64,000 nucleotides of DNA from CAIWMF01 sp964402065 (lineage in GTDB: Bacteria > Verrucomicrobiota > Verrucomicrobiia > Chthoniobacterales > UBA6821), in NCBI GenBank assembly GCA_964402065.1, contig CAYOAN010000002.1, positions 248,001 through 312,000 of the forward strand, written 5' to 3'. Each line of letters begins with the position of its first letter. Position 1 is the first letter of the stretch. The position numbers and the translations under genes were made by a program. Shown here one piece after another: positions 1 to 9,273 of the stretch. The notes under the pieces were generated by a model, which worked only from the letters and a program-made list of their open reading frames with translations, ran no database searches and was not told where the DNA came from.

Positions 1-692
1 TAGCAGCCGCTAGTTAACAAACAGTGCTGACTCTTGTTGGTGTAGCCCGTTTTCATCCCATTGCAAAACGAATTGCGCTGCATTGTCATGTTCGTATTTT
101 TCAGCATTTCAACGGTTCCATTAGCTTTGCGAAAAGGATACTGCTTGGTTGCGATAATGGATCGTAGCGTTGGATTATGGTAAACAGCGTATCCCAATCG
201 AGCCATGTCAGCAGCTGTTGAATATTGTCCAGGAGCAGGAAGGCCATTCGGAGTGATAAAGAAAGAAGACGTCATTCCAAGTTCAGCTGCTTTCTCGTTC
301 ATTAAGGCAGCAAAGGCCTCGAAGGAACCTGCTGAATCGCGTGCTAAAGCCCGCGCAACATCGTTGGGGCTCTTAACAAGAAGAGCTGTTAAAAGTTGCA
401 AGCGTGTGTAGCGATCACCTGGTTTGAGGCCAAGCATTGTTGGCTCTGTTTTTTCATCAATAGATTCAATGGTAACAAGATGATTGAGATCTCCACGTTC
501 AACGATAATGAGTGCTGTTAGCAACTTTTGAGTACTCCCTACAGGCCGCTGTTCATTTGGGTTACGAGAATAGAGAGTGTTTCCATTATTAGCATCAAGG
601 ACAACAACGGAAGCGCCACTTACATTAGGAGGAGAAAATAAGGAAGCATGTGCAGCAATGACAAAAAGAAAAAAGAAAAGCAAAAATTTCAT
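1..692 (-). CDS. dacA: D-alanyl-D-alanine carboxypeptidase (peptidase S11, PBP5-like), 3' part outside window
   Basis: Trims the terminal D-Ala from peptidoglycan stem peptides in the periplasm. About 230 codons are visible; the 3' end runs off the left edge. The start at 692 gives a signal peptide (MKFLLFFFLFVIAAHAS). All three penicillin-binding active-site motifs are readable: SxxK as STQK at residues 53-56, SxN as SPN at 108-110, and KTG at 214-216 (GMKTGYT). Family PBP5/DacA is therefore well supported; DacF or sporulation-type paralogues cannot be separated without the C-terminal domain. The gene stands alone, with a 119 bp gap to the next gene on the same strand. Its leader (minus strand) is pyrimidine-rich and has no Shine-Dalgarno sequence. 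Confidence 0.9.
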   Translation of the reverse strand, partial: MKFLLFFFLFVIAAHASLFSPPNVSGASVVVLDANNGNTLYSRNPNEQRPVGSTQKLLTALIIVERGDLNHLVTIESIDEKTEPTMLGLKPGDRYTRLQLLTALLVKSPNDVARALARDSAGSFEAFAALMNEKAAELGMTSSFFITPNGLPAPGQYSTAADMARLGYAVYHNPTLRSIIATKQYPFRKANGTVEMLKNTNMTMQRNSFCNGMKTGYTNKSQHCLLTSGC

Positions 693-811
693 GAGGTAAT
701 GAAAAGGAGAAAAGTTAAAAGCTGCGTCAGAATAGCACTCAAATTTTAATTTCGCAGTTATAAAGTCATCCTATTTTTAAAATAGATTGTTTGTCAGAAC
801 TTCTTCAGTCA

Positions 812-1453
812 TCAGTCTTTTTTTTTCATGATCTCGTCAATTTTCGGATCGTGTGGCGTTCCGAGATCAAGAGCGCGTTGATAATGACGTCGTGCTACTT
901 CGATTAAAGGAGGTGTGAGTTGAAGATAGTAAACGGCCAAATTAAATTGAGCGTCTGCGTAGTTAGGATCAAGTTCTACAGCCTTACGAAGAGAAGATCC
1001 TGAAATGTCATTCCAATGATTTCGCTGTGCGGCAATGCCTAAGTAGTTTTGAGCACGAGCGTTTTTGGTATCATAAAGAACAGCTTGGACTAGAGAAGCA
1101 AAAGCTTTTTCGTTTTGATGCTCTTCAAGTTGATTCATTCCAAAAAGTAGCCAGGCCGTTGGGTTTTCTAATTGGCATTGAAGTGATTCTTTGAGTAAAG
1201 CTTCTGCCTCTGGCGATTTTCCTAAGCGTGTTTTTATTGAGGCAAGACGATTAAGATATTCAACATTTTTAGGGTCTAGCCGCAACGCTTCTTGAAAACC
1301 TTTTTCTGCATCTTCAAATTTTTGTTGAGCATATTGTTTTGTTGCCTCTGTAGCCACTTTGTGAGCTGCTTCCGGATTGGAGGTGTTTTCTTTAGCAAGC
1401 AGGAAGAGTGGGAATGCTAGTAAGAAAAAAAGCGAGGAGCGGAAAATTTTCAT
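812..1453 (-). CDS. Exported TPR-repeat protein
   Basis: A 213-residue protein of unknown specific function. The start at 1453 is chosen over an upstream in-frame start at 1486 because it gives a signal peptide (MKIFRSSLFFLLAFPLFLLA) and because its ATG overlaps the TGA stop of proC as ATGA, an arrangement that suggests translational coupling. The mature part holds about four tetratricopeptide repeats with the usual alternation of Ala, Leu, Tyr and Gly (for example YLNRLASIKTRLGKSPEAEA, then NYADAQFNLAVYYLQL), which normally form a helical scaffold for protein contacts. It is probably periplasmic. It forms a likely operon with proC and the membrane protein gene upstream; no partner can be named. 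Confidence 0.75.
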   Translation of the reverse strand: MKIFRSSLFFLLAFPLFLLAKENTSNPEAAHKVATEATKQYAQQKFEDAEKGFQEALRLDPKNVEYLNRLASIKTRLGKSPEAEALLKESLQCQLENPTAWLLFGMNQLEEHQNEKAFASLVQAVLYDTKNARAQNYLGIAAQRNHWNDISGSSLRKAVELDPNYADAQFNLAVYYLQLTPPLIEVARRHYQRALDLGTPHDPKIDEIMKKKD

Positions 1454-2253
1454 TTTGTAATAGCAAGTTCTTGAGCTCTTTGACATGCAGCGTTGAGAGC
1501 AGAAGCGATGGTTTTGCTGAATTGAGCTTCTTCAAGAGTGTGTAATCCAGCTGCGGTAGTGCCATTCGGACTAGTAATTTCCTTGCGTAGCTCTTCTGGC
1601 GATTGCTCTGTTTTTAGAACTAATCCAGCAGCTGCCTCTAAGGTCAGAGCTGCCAGTGAGCGTGCAAGGGCTGTTTCTAGACCAGCTTGAATACCTGCGT
1701 TCATGAGTCCTTCTAAAAAAAGAAGGGCAAATGCTGGGCCACTGCCGCTAAGAGCTGTGACTATATCTAATTTTTCTTCGGCAACTTTTTCGATCAAAGC
1801 ACAAGTTGAAAAAAGTTTTTTCACTAATAAAAAATCCTCTTTAGTTGCCGAATGGTGTTGTGAGAAGACAATGGTTCCTTTGCCTACTCGCACGGCTGTG
1901 TTAGGCATTGCTCGTAAGATACGGGCATGCCCACCGCTTGCTTGAAAGAGATCGTCAGATTGGATTCCTGCTGCCATTGAAATAACTAATTTGTTTTTTA
2001 ACTTTTCTTGAGCAGCAGTGAGTGCTGTAAGGACCTGAGCAGGCTTCATACAGAGAATGATCATCGAAGCAGCTTCAATGGCTTCATCATTAGTGGGGGC
2101 AGCTGTGATACCAAATTCTTGAGCTAACTGTTTTGAAGAAATTCCACTCTGAGAGGAGACGATGATATTGGTAGGATCCATGCTATGGGACGTTACGAGC
2201 CCTTCGATAAGCGCTCGTGCAATACGACCTGCACCGAGAAATGAAATTTTCAT
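1450..2253 (-). CDS. proC: Pyrroline-5-carboxylate reductase
   Basis: Catalyses the last step of proline biosynthesis, NAD(P)H-dependent reduction of 1-pyrroline-5-carboxylate to L-proline, in the cytoplasm. The 267-residue length is normal for the family. The N-terminal Rossmann nucleotide-binding motif is visible (FLGAGRIARALIEGL, residues 5-19). The C-terminal dimerisation and substrate domain carries the family signature around ALSGSGPAFALLFLEGL and TSPNGTTAAGL. It lies 12 bp downstream of the polytopic membrane protein gene and overlaps the TPR gene by 4 bp (ATGA), so the three are probably cotranscribed. The leader TCAAAAATATTT has no Shine-Dalgarno sequence. Confidence 0.95.
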   Translation of the reverse strand: MKISFLGAGRIARALIEGLVTSHSMDPTNIIVSSQSGISSKQLAQEFGITAAPTNDEAIEAASMIILCMKPAQVLTALTAAQEKLKNKLVISMAAGIQSDDLFQASGGHARILRAMPNTAVRVGKGTIVFSQHHSATKEDFLLVKKLFSTCALIEKVAEEKLDIVTALSGSGPAFALLFLEGLMNAGIQAGLETALARSLAALTLEAAAGLVLKTEQSPEELRKEITSPNGTTAAGLHTLEEAQFSKTIASALNAACQRAQELAITK

Positions 2254-2265
2254 AAATATTTTTGA

Positions 2266-4098
2266 TTATGGCATCAATAAAGCAGGCTTAATGCTAGGTG
2301 GGGTCAAACGAATGTTACTTTGTTGTTGAGAGTCAAGATAGCGGAATAAGGTTTCAAAAAGTGCTTTGTCATGATACATGGTATGGGCGGCAGCTTGAGA
2401 CATCTGATGAAGTTGGAGCGTGAGGATACCATTATAATAGGCAGCGGCTAAAGCTCGCTGCTCTGTTGGAGCTAGAGATTCAACGTCAGCAAGGTTAAAA
2501 AGCATTTCAATGGGAGCATCCACTCCAACCAACGCTTGTTTTGCGTAGAGGGTAACCCCTTTGCCAATAGCTATGGGGCGCCATGTTGGAGCGCTTAAAA
2601 AGAAGCTTTGCCAGTCAAGACGGCTATTTTCTATAAGAGCAATAGAAACATGATAACGATCAAGTAAAGTATCATCCTGTGTTTCGAGGAGAGCGCTATA
2701 ATCTTTCCAAAGCTCATTAGGATGAGGAGCAAAAAACGAATCGATAAAAACATTTTTTTCTTTTTTCCAGAAAAATGAAGCATAACTTCCCGTGACTAGA
2801 GTGGTGAAGCAAGGTGCATCCAGAAAATGAGTTTTTGCGAAATCATAAGCTGCATCGTCAAAGACAGCCGCCTTGCCGATTCCAAAAGCTCGTCCTTTTT
2901 CTTTAAAAAAGAATTCAGTCCGCTTCGAGAAAATGAGGCTCATGATTCCAGTAACTGCAATAAAAATAAAAAGAGCTATACACCGGAAGAGAAAGCGTGG
3001 TGGGGAGAGCTCCTTGCTACTCGTTAGTATGCAGGTAAGAATAAAAATCGAAACGATTGTCAAATAGCCAGTGCCGCGAAGATAGCAGCAACCAAAATAA
3101 GTTGTTAAGGCTAAGAGGCCGATGAAACCTATCTTGTGAGGACCACGATAAAAAAGTAAGAAGCCCCATGAGACAAGGGCGAGTAGTAATGATGACCAGG
3201 CTGCAGGATGGTGTATGACGCTCCAAGTTGGAATGAAGTCTCCACTGAGAGGCGCAGCCCCTTTTTTCCAAGCTGGCTGAATGATTTTTTCAAGGATTCC
3301 TGAAGTCTTGGAAGTCGGCGACTCTTTCTTTAAGCAATGAGTTAGTGAAGAGAATGCATGAGTGATTGGTGTTGTGATCAGTTGTCGGGGCTGCCAGCTA
3401 TAGCTAAGAGTGATAAAAAAAAGCAGAGTGAGAGCTGTTAACGCTTGGAAGGTTGGTAAGGAGTTGGAAAGAGGGCGATGAAATAAAATTTTTTCCAATA
3501 AGTCTCCCCCATACAGCAGTAGCAACGAAATAATTCCTAATAAGTAAGAGGGATGAATCCAGGACCAAATGAAAAAAAGAGGAATGTAAGCGATAAAAAT
3601 TTTCCATCCTCCACGACGTGTATGTTGTAAATAGAGCGCCAAAGTCAAAGGAAAGAGGGCAAGTGAAATAATAGAGTTACGAACAACTTGCAACTGACAT
3701 GTTCCAATGCAGAAAGCAACAAGGAAGAAAGCTACTAGTGGCAGCCATTGGGGGGCTTCTTGCAACTTTTTTTTCCAAGAACCCAAGATGCAATAGGCTC
3801 CACTAAACAAGCAACCAAGCACGAGGAGCTGCAATGATATTATTCCGCCGCGGCCAAAAAGAAGGGCTAACCCAATGTCTCCGAGAAAGGTATTAGGAAG
3901 TTCTCGAAGGTAAGCTGTGGAAGTAGGTGTGAAGTAAAAAAACTCAGCTAGTGGAAAAAGTGTGTGCTGTGCGAGCATCTGCTCTCCCCAAGCAATATGC
4001 CACCAGACGTCAGAGTTATGGATGTGAAAGAGTCCAATAAAAATCATCAACGACAAGGTCATGATTGTAAGGAGCCAGCGTGAGCTTTGATGTACCAT
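2266..4098 (-). CDS. Polytopic inner-membrane protein, possibly glycosyltransferase-like
   Basis: A 610-residue protein with roughly ten predicted membrane helices between residues 10 and 400, followed by a soluble C-terminal part of about 200 residues. Shortly after the first helix lies a short polar loop, HNSDVWWHIAWGEQ. An acidic D-x-WWH motif in this position occurs in large integral-membrane proteins that resemble PMT/GT39-type lipid-linked glycosyltransferases, and this is the only functional hint. No catalytic residues can be assigned. The C-terminal part (VFIDSFFAPHPNELWKDY) looks like the extracytoplasmic tail of such proteins. First gene of an apparent three-gene operon with proC and the TPR protein. 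Confidence 0.6.
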   Translation of the reverse strand: MVHQSSRWLLTIMTLSLMIFIGLFHIHNSDVWWHIAWGEQMLAQHTLFPLAEFFYFTPTSTAYLRELPNTFLGDIGLALLFGRGGIISLQLLVLGCLFSGAYCILGSWKKKLQEAPQWLPLVAFFLVAFCIGTCQLQVVRNSIISLALFPLTLALYLQHTRRGGWKIFIAYIPLFFIWSWIHPSYLLGIISLLLLYGGDLLEKILFHRPLSNSLPTFQALTALTLLFFITLSYSWQPRQLITTPITHAFSSLTHCLKKESPTSKTSGILEKIIQPAWKKGAAPLSGDFIPTWSVIHHPAAWSSLLLALVSWGFLLFYRGPHKIGFIGLLALTTYFGCCYLRGTGYLTIVSIFILTCILTSSKELSPPRFLFRCIALFIFIAVTGIMSLIFSKRTEFFFKEKGRAFGIGKAAVFDDAAYDFAKTHFLDAPCFTTLVTGSYASFFWKKEKNVFIDSFFAPHPNELWKDYSALLETQDDTLLDRYHVSIALIENSRLDWQSFFLSAPTWRPIAIGKGVTLYAKQALVGVDAPIEMLFNLADVESLAPTEQRALAAAYYNGILTLQLHQMSQAAAHTMYHDKALFETLFRYLDSQQQSNIRLTPPSIKPALLMP

Positions 4099-4526
4099 AA
4101 AAAATATGCTGGGATGTATATCTCCAGGTGGTTTACAAAGAAAGCATCTTTTTAGTCATACCTGGCTGCATCAGTCTCAGGCTTGAGTCGTTACCAGGTT
4201 CATAAACAGAAAGTTGCAAACAAGGGCGCTGCCATGCTAAGGCCAGCGATTTTTTATGAATTTTGGTATCTTGATTTTAACCTAAAGGCGTAAATTAAAA
4301 TAAAATTGTTACGCCATATAATCTGTTAAACACCGTTCATTCTAATGCCGCACGAACCGCGCAGATTAGCGACAGGCTTAGAACAAATATTGTAAAACTA
4401 GAAGCCTTGCGCAAACTTTCTCATTTTCATTAACGTTTTTAGGTTTAAAAATAGGCAAAGAATTTTTTTTGATAATGTAAATAATCTCGCAAAACTTAAT
4501 ACAAAAAGATAGAAAGACGAATCGGT
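4099..4526. other. Intergenic region, divergent promoters expected
   Basis: 428 bp between the divergently transcribed membrane-protein gene and the lipoprotein gene, so it should hold promoters for both. The only structure seen is a 7-bp inverted repeat (GGCGTAA at 4287-4293 and TTACGCC at 4309-4315) with an A/T-rich 15-nt loop. No gene, RNA or copy of the dispersed repeats was recognised. Confidence 0.5.
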
Positions 4527-5036
4527 ATGAAAAAAATCAACTCTGTTCTAGCAATTTTTGGAAGCAGCCTCCTTTTGTTTTTCTCGGGCTGTGCAACTGG
4601 CCCAACAGTTGATCCTCAAGTGACCTCTGCTGTAAGTGCGCATGGTGTTGTGGGAGGTACCTATGAAAAAATGATGAGAGGAGGAGCTCTTAATTACGAT
4701 GATCTTGCTCAACTCGTGCAACATAAGGTTCCTTCTAATATCATTGTTGGCTATTTGCGAAGCACAGAATGCGTCTACAATTTTTCTTATGAGCAATTGC
4801 AACAGCTTCGTCACCTAGGAGCAACGCCTCAGGTCCTGAATTATTTGACTGAGACACAAGGTTTTTATGGAAACAATACGACTCCATTGAAGGGATCAAA
4901 AATTCCAAAGTATATTCGGACTAACTCTATGTTGAATCAAGATAAGCAGCCTTTCTTCTATAACGAACCGATTATTGATGACTGGTATGACTCAGCATAT
5001 GAGGAGTCATGTTATAGTCCGTTCTCATTTAATTGA
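4527..5036 (+). CDS. Putative lipoprotein of unknown function
   Basis: 169 residues. The N-terminus has a lipoprotein signal peptide ending in the lipobox FFSGC (Cys about residue 22), so the protein is expected to be lipid-anchored in the envelope. The central part contains an alpha-helical motif (YDDLAQLVQHKVPSNIIVGY, then YEQLQQLRHLGATPQVLNYL) that resembles repeated short helical units in small bacterial lipoproteins. The C-terminus is Tyr/Asn/Phe-rich. No family was recognised. Monocistronic: 155 bp precede comEC. No Shine-Dalgarno sequence is seen. Confidence 0.65.
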   Translation: MKKINSVLAIFGSSLLLFFSGCATGPTVDPQVTSAVSAHGVVGGTYEKMMRGGALNYDDLAQLVQHKVPSNIIVGYLRSTECVYNFSYEQLQQLRHLGATPQVLNYLTETQGFYGNNTTPLKGSKIPKYIRTNSMLNQDKQPFFYNEPIIDDWYDSAYEESCYSPFSFN

Positions 5037-5190
5037 ATTTAACTTCTACTGCTGCGCTACGGCTTGACTGCAATCCTCGCTGCCTCATGGATCACATGAA
5101 AGCTTCCCAATGGAATCCTTCGTCTCGTTTTGAAGCACCTTGTATCTCATCTGCAGCAGCTGATTTTTTAAGTAATTTTCCACGTTTGTG

Positions 5191-7476
5191 ATGCGGCATT
5201 CCTGCAGATTGCCTTTCAAGTATGCATTGAATAGTCGCCGCTTTCCCTTTGTGGGCCTTGTGTTGGCGGCCATGGCTGGAATTGGAATGGAAGAGTTGGT
5301 GCAATGGCCAAGTTGGAGTTTGCTTCTTGGCGTTGTTGTGGCGTTAGGAGGCTGGTTGATTTTTAGAAGCAAGCGTTCCCTTGTTTTCTTTTCACTTATT
5401 ACCATTCTTTTTGCGGCTTTGCATGCCTGGCAGTCGAGCGAAGCTCCAGCTCGAAGCTTAGCATTACTCATTAACAACAGAAATAGCACAGTTTTTGTGA
5501 AAGGAGTTGTAGCGAGTGAAGTTAAGTCCGTTGGGAAAAATCATCTTACTTTTTTCATCAAAGCACAGGAGGTGGAGTCAAATTTTACAATACTGACACC
5601 ACGGGTAACGATGCTTGTTCATTGGGAGGGAGCAATGCCTTCATATGGTGACCTTCTTTCCTTTCGAGCAATACCAGAAACTCCAGCACTCGCAAAAAAT
5701 CCAGGGGACTTTGACAAGGCATCTTGGTTGATGAGGCAAGCAGTTTATACCGAGTTGAAAATGGATCCTTCTGAACCGGGGCATATCCTTTCATCTGGAC
5801 ATGGTTTATTTTTAAAGCGCTGGGCGATTGCGTGGCGAGAAAGGTCTGAAAAGCTCTTGGAGTGTGGCATTGAGGGTGCTCCCGAGGTTGTGAATATCCT
5901 CAAAGGGATTGTTCTTGGTATTAAAGAAAACAGAACCTCTTTTGAAGATTTTCAACTCACGGGGACAATGCATCTTTTTGCCGTGAGTGGATTGCATGTC
6001 GGCATGGTTGTCATGATTTTTTGGTTTTTGCTGAGTTTGCTGCGTTTACCATTTCGGGCTGCAGTTCCAATAACCTTATTGTTGCTATTTTGTTATGTCA
6101 TGACGACTGGATGTCATATTGGAAGCCTGCGGGCTGGTCTAATGGCTGCGATTGTATTGATTGGATTTTTATTGGAACGCCGCCCCCAAGTATTGAACAA
6201 TCTTGCTGCTGCCGCTTTTTTGTTGCTCGCATTTGATACTAATCTTCTTTTTTCAATGGGGTGGCAGTTTTCTTTTTCAGTAGTTCTTGCGATTGTCCTG
6301 CTAACGCCACTCTTGGAAGGCCATAGCAAAAAATATTTTGAATTAGATCCTTTTCTACCAAAAAGTCTCATCAAGCCGTGGCAAAAGCGATGGCAACATA
6401 CCGTAAAACATGTGACCCAACTTGTGGCTGTTTCTATTGCTTCTTGGATAGGGGCTCTATTGCCAACAGCATGTTATTTTCATCAAATTTCTTTTTCTGC
6501 CTTGGGAGCCAATATTATTGCGGTTCCACTAGCCTTTCTTATCATGCTAACAGCATTGCTTGCCATCAGCACAGGCCTCATCGTTCCAGGAGGAGCCGCA
6601 ATTTTTAATAATGCCAATTGGCTTTTTGTTAAATTGTTGATTGTCGTTGTTCATGGTTTTGCTTTGTTGCCTTGGAGCTCTTGTTCTATTGCTCTTCCTA
6701 TTTTTGCTCACTCTCAGTTAGTAGTTTTTGATTGTCCAGATGCTCAGGCTATGATTTTACAAAGTGAGGGAAAGACTTGGGCAATTAATACTGGTCATGC
6801 CATGCAAGCAACAAAGACGATAGTTCCTTTTTTAGAGCAAGCAGGTGTGACTCATCTCGAGGGGCTCATTCTTACTCAGACCAATGCTAGTAGCGCAGGA
6901 GGTGCCTCATTACTTTTAGAAAAAGAAAAGCCACGCTTTATTCTTGTTCCGTCCAATGCTGGACACGCCCTTCAGTTTCGGCATTTTTTAACATTATCTC
7001 AGACGCTGCATCACGAAATGCAGCCGATTCCAAAGAACCTCAATTTTTCAACGGAATGTTGGGGAGAGTTTATTGCGCCCGGAGATATAGCCCCATTTGC
7101 TTTCAAACTCCATTGGCCACAAGGCAGCTTTTTAAGTATTCCTAATTCGAGTTTAATTGAATGGTTCATGAATACTGCTTCTTCTGAATTTTTATCCACT
7201 AATATTTTACATTTTTCGTGGAGGCCTATGAATCTTTTGCAGTACGAGTCTTTCTTAGCAAAAGTGAAACCAAAAGTTTTAATTCTCCCGGAAACTTTTT
7301 CGCGCCAGGGGACAATTAGTCAGGCAGAAAAAGAGATGTTAAAGCGATATAACATTGTGCTGTTAGCTCAAGAACAAACAGGAGCTGTTAATATTAGAGT
7401 GCCGTCAAATGGTCGAAACCTTGAAGCAACGGGCTGGCAGGAGCATCTGTCGGAAGCATCTTCCCGATGCAAGTGA
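5191..7476 (+). CDS. comEC: ComEC/Rec2-family DNA-uptake channel protein with degenerate hydrolase domain
   Basis: ComEC forms the inner-membrane channel for single-stranded DNA during natural transformation. The protein is about 761 residues; GTG at 5188 and ATG at 5191 are adjacent candidate starts. Order: N-terminal membrane helices and DUF4131-like region, then the Competence domain with its hallmark TMHLFAVSGLHVGMV (about residues 260-275), many helices, and a C-terminal metallo-beta-lactamase-like region from about residue 510. In that last region the usual DVGQGD motif reads VFDCPDA and the metal-binding HxHxDH motif is replaced by LTQTNASSAGG (about residue 557), so it is unlikely to bind metal. 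The 3' end overlaps the convergent thiL by 83 bp. Confidence 0.88.
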   Translation: MRHSCRLPFKYALNSRRFPFVGLVLAAMAGIGMEELVQWPSWSLLLGVVVALGGWLIFRSKRSLVFFSLITILFAALHAWQSSEAPARSLALLINNRNSTVFVKGVVASEVKSVGKNHLTFFIKAQEVESNFTILTPRVTMLVHWEGAMPSYGDLLSFRAIPETPALAKNPGDFDKASWLMRQAVYTELKMDPSEPGHILSSGHGLFLKRWAIAWRERSEKLLECGIEGAPEVVNILKGIVLGIKENRTSFEDFQLTGTMHLFAVSGLHVGMVVMIFWFLLSLLRLPFRAAVPITLLLLFCYVMTTGCHIGSLRAGLMAAIVLIGFLLERRPQVLNNLAAAAFLLLAFDTNLLFSMGWQFSFSVVLAIVLLTPLLEGHSKKYFELDPFLPKSLIKPWQKRWQHTVKHVTQLVAVSIASWIGALLPTACYFHQISFSALGANIIAVPLAFLIMLTALLAISTGLIVPGGAAIFNNANWLFVKLLIVVVHGFALLPWSSCSIALPIFAHSQLVVFDCPDAQAMILQSEGKTWAINTGHAMQATKTIVPFLEQAGVTHLEGLILTQTNASSAGGASLLLEKEKPRFILVPSNAGHALQFRHFLTLSQTLHHEMQPIPKNLNFSTECWGEFIAPGDIAPFAFKLHWPQGSFLSIPNSSLIEWFMNTASSEFLSTNILHFSWRPMNLLQYESFLAKVKPKVLILPETFSRQGTISQAEKEMLKRYNIVLLAQEQTGAVNIRVPSNGRNLEATGWQEHLSEASSRCK

Positions 7477-8269
7477 GAGCCAGTTTAGGAAATTCTTGTA
7501 GCCACTTTTGTTGAAGTTCAAACCATGTCTCTGGAGAGACCGTGAAGAGCAATTCGTAATCTTCTCCATCCTGGATGGCTTCATTAATGGTGCAACCAGT
7601 ATGACACGGAATTTTATCTTTTTCTAAAAGGAAAGAACAGTTGCTTGCATGAGCAAGTCGTAGGAGGTCGCTTCCAAGGCCGTCACTCAAGTCCATCATG
7701 GCGCTGATTCCAGGTTGTTTTGCCAACCATTGGCCCTCTTTTAAACGTGGTGTAAAAATGAGATGACGTTTGCTTTTGAAGGAGCCTCCTAATTTTCCCG
7801 TAACACAGATGAGGTCGTTAGGCTTAGCTCCGCTGCGAAGTAAGTTGGAAGGTCCTGCAGCTCCAGTAAGAGCAACAGAAAGAAAAAGTTTTCCCGGGGA
7901 GCGAGTCATCTCTCCTCCCACGATTGTAATGCCAAAAATGCGAGCTGCTTTGCCAAAACCACGAGCAAGTTCTAACCATTTTTCTTTTTCCCAAGAAGTT
8001 GGAAAAGCAACTGTAATCAAGGCATGTTGGGGGATTGCTCCCATGGCGGCAAAATCGCTGATGGGCCTGCAGAGAGCTTTCCAGGCAGCGTCGCTTAATT
8101 TGTCTTCTGAAGTAAAATGAATGCCTTCGACTGTTGCATCTGTTTTTAGGACCAAACTTTTTTGTTCCATCTTGACAATGGCACAGTCATCACCGCTGCC
8201 AACAATGACGGAGTCATCGTGAATGGGGAGCTCTTTTCGAATGAGATTCAAAAGCTCATCTTCACTCAT
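7394..8269 (-). CDS. thiL: Thiamine-monophosphate kinase
   Basis: Phosphorylates thiamine monophosphate to thiamine diphosphate with ATP, the last step of cofactor synthesis. 291 residues, slightly shorter than the usual 310-330. Family landmarks: the GSGDDCAIV segment (residues 24-32) that binds Mg and ATP, TDATVEGIHF, SDFAAMGAIP, VGGEMTRSPG, and MDLSDGLGSDL near residue 195. The start ATG overlaps the TGA stop of the upstream CPBP gene as ATGA, suggesting coupling. The C-terminus is encoded antisense to the last 83 bp of comEC. No TPP riboswitch is visible upstream of the operon. Confidence 0.93.
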   Translation of the reverse strand: MSEDELLNLIRKELPIHDDSVIVGSGDDCAIVKMEQKSLVLKTDATVEGIHFTSEDKLSDAAWKALCRPISDFAAMGAIPQHALITVAFPTSWEKEKWLELARGFGKAARIFGITIVGGEMTRSPGKLFLSVALTGAAGPSNLLRSGAKPNDLICVTGKLGGSFKSKRHLIFTPRLKEGQWLAKQPGISAMMDLSDGLGSDLLRLAHASNCSFLLEKDKIPCHTGCTINEAIQDGEDYELLFTVSPETWFELQQKWLQEFPKLALTCIGKMLPTDAPASPLLQGFDHLTAL

Positions 8270-9123
8270 AAAGCTGCATCTTTAAAAATCAGCAACATCA
8301 CAATCGAGAGGCTATTGAACGTTGCGTGAACAATAATATTCGATAACAGTGAGCCGGTTCTTTCATAAAGTAAGCAAAGCATGACGGCTAAGACTGTGAG
8401 CCCTGGCATTGATGGAAGATGAAGATGCATTGCAGCAAAAAGCATAGAAGAAAGAGCTATGCCAGGAACTCTGCCTAAAAAGCGACGCATGACTCCATAG
8501 AGGTATCCTCGAAAAATAAATTCTTCAGCAATGGGAGCGACTAATGTTGCCATGAAGATAATTGAACAACGCTCTTTCCAGCCTGGATTTTTTAAAAAAT
8601 AGAGCACCAAGGATTGCGCATCACTTTCAGCAGGAACAAAAGGCTGAATTACTGATTGGCTTAAGATCAAGAGGGGGTAGACAGCTACTAAATAAAGCAG
8701 CGCTAGCTTAATAATTTTTCCAAAATGGAGCGGGGTCAACCCAAACAAAGTAATAGGCTTGAGATTTCGGAAATAGAGGAGCCCTGTAATTCCACCTACA
8801 AGACAAAAGTACAGCAGCGAGTTCAGGGCTATCAGCGTTAAGTTGATTTCTTCATCTTTACCAAATGAACTACTGATGATCCAGCTGAGCCACGCGGCTA
8901 GGAGAGAAGCTACGCCAAGGTCCACAAATGTGAATGGCTGCTGGGGTAGGGTTGATTTTTTTAGGATTCGAGAACTGAGCCACCCATAAAAAAGAAGAGC
9001 AATGGATAACAGGACCAATCCTCCAATAGTGAGAGGTGTCCATGATGCTGGATTTCCAAAATTTAAAAAAGGAGAAGTGGCTGTTGTGGGTGGAATAGGT
9101 GCCGCTGTGGTTAAGAAAAGCAT
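8266..9123 (-). CDS. CPBP-family intramembrane metalloprotease (CAAX protease/Abi)
   Basis: 285 residues, about seven membrane helices. Three family motifs are present: EEFIFRGYLYG (EExxxR, catalytic Glu and Arg), FAAMHLHLPSM (the F-x-x-x-H motif) and HATFNSLSI near the C-terminus (H-x-x-x-N). In this family these residues coordinate metal and cleave peptide bonds within or near the membrane; bacterial members are often involved in processing small peptides or surface proteins, but the substrate here is unknown. First gene of a two-gene unit with thiL (4 bp overlap). The leader lacks a Shine-Dalgarno sequence. Confidence 0.85.
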   Translation of the reverse strand: MLFLTTAAPIPPTTATSPFLNFGNPASWTPLTIGGLVLLSIALLFYGWLSSRILKKSTLPQQPFTFVDLGVASLLAAWLSWIISSSFGKDEEINLTLIALNSLLYFCLVGGITGLLYFRNLKPITLFGLTPLHFGKIIKLALLYLVAVYPLLILSQSVIQPFVPAESDAQSLVLYFLKNPGWKERCSIIFMATLVAPIAEEFIFRGYLYGVMRRFLGRVPGIALSSMLFAAMHLHLPSMPGLTVLAVMLCLLYERTGSLLSNIIVHATFNSLSIVMLLIFKDAAL

Positions 9124-9273
9124 AAGAAAAAAGAACGATTCTAACAGAAAAAGCAGTAGCGAGAAGCATTCTCACAACGATTTTTAAAATGTGAATAACT
9201 TGTGAACAAGTGAAATGTTTTGTTAATAAAATAGAAGCTGGATTTTAGAAAGCTTCCCATTTACACAAGAGTG

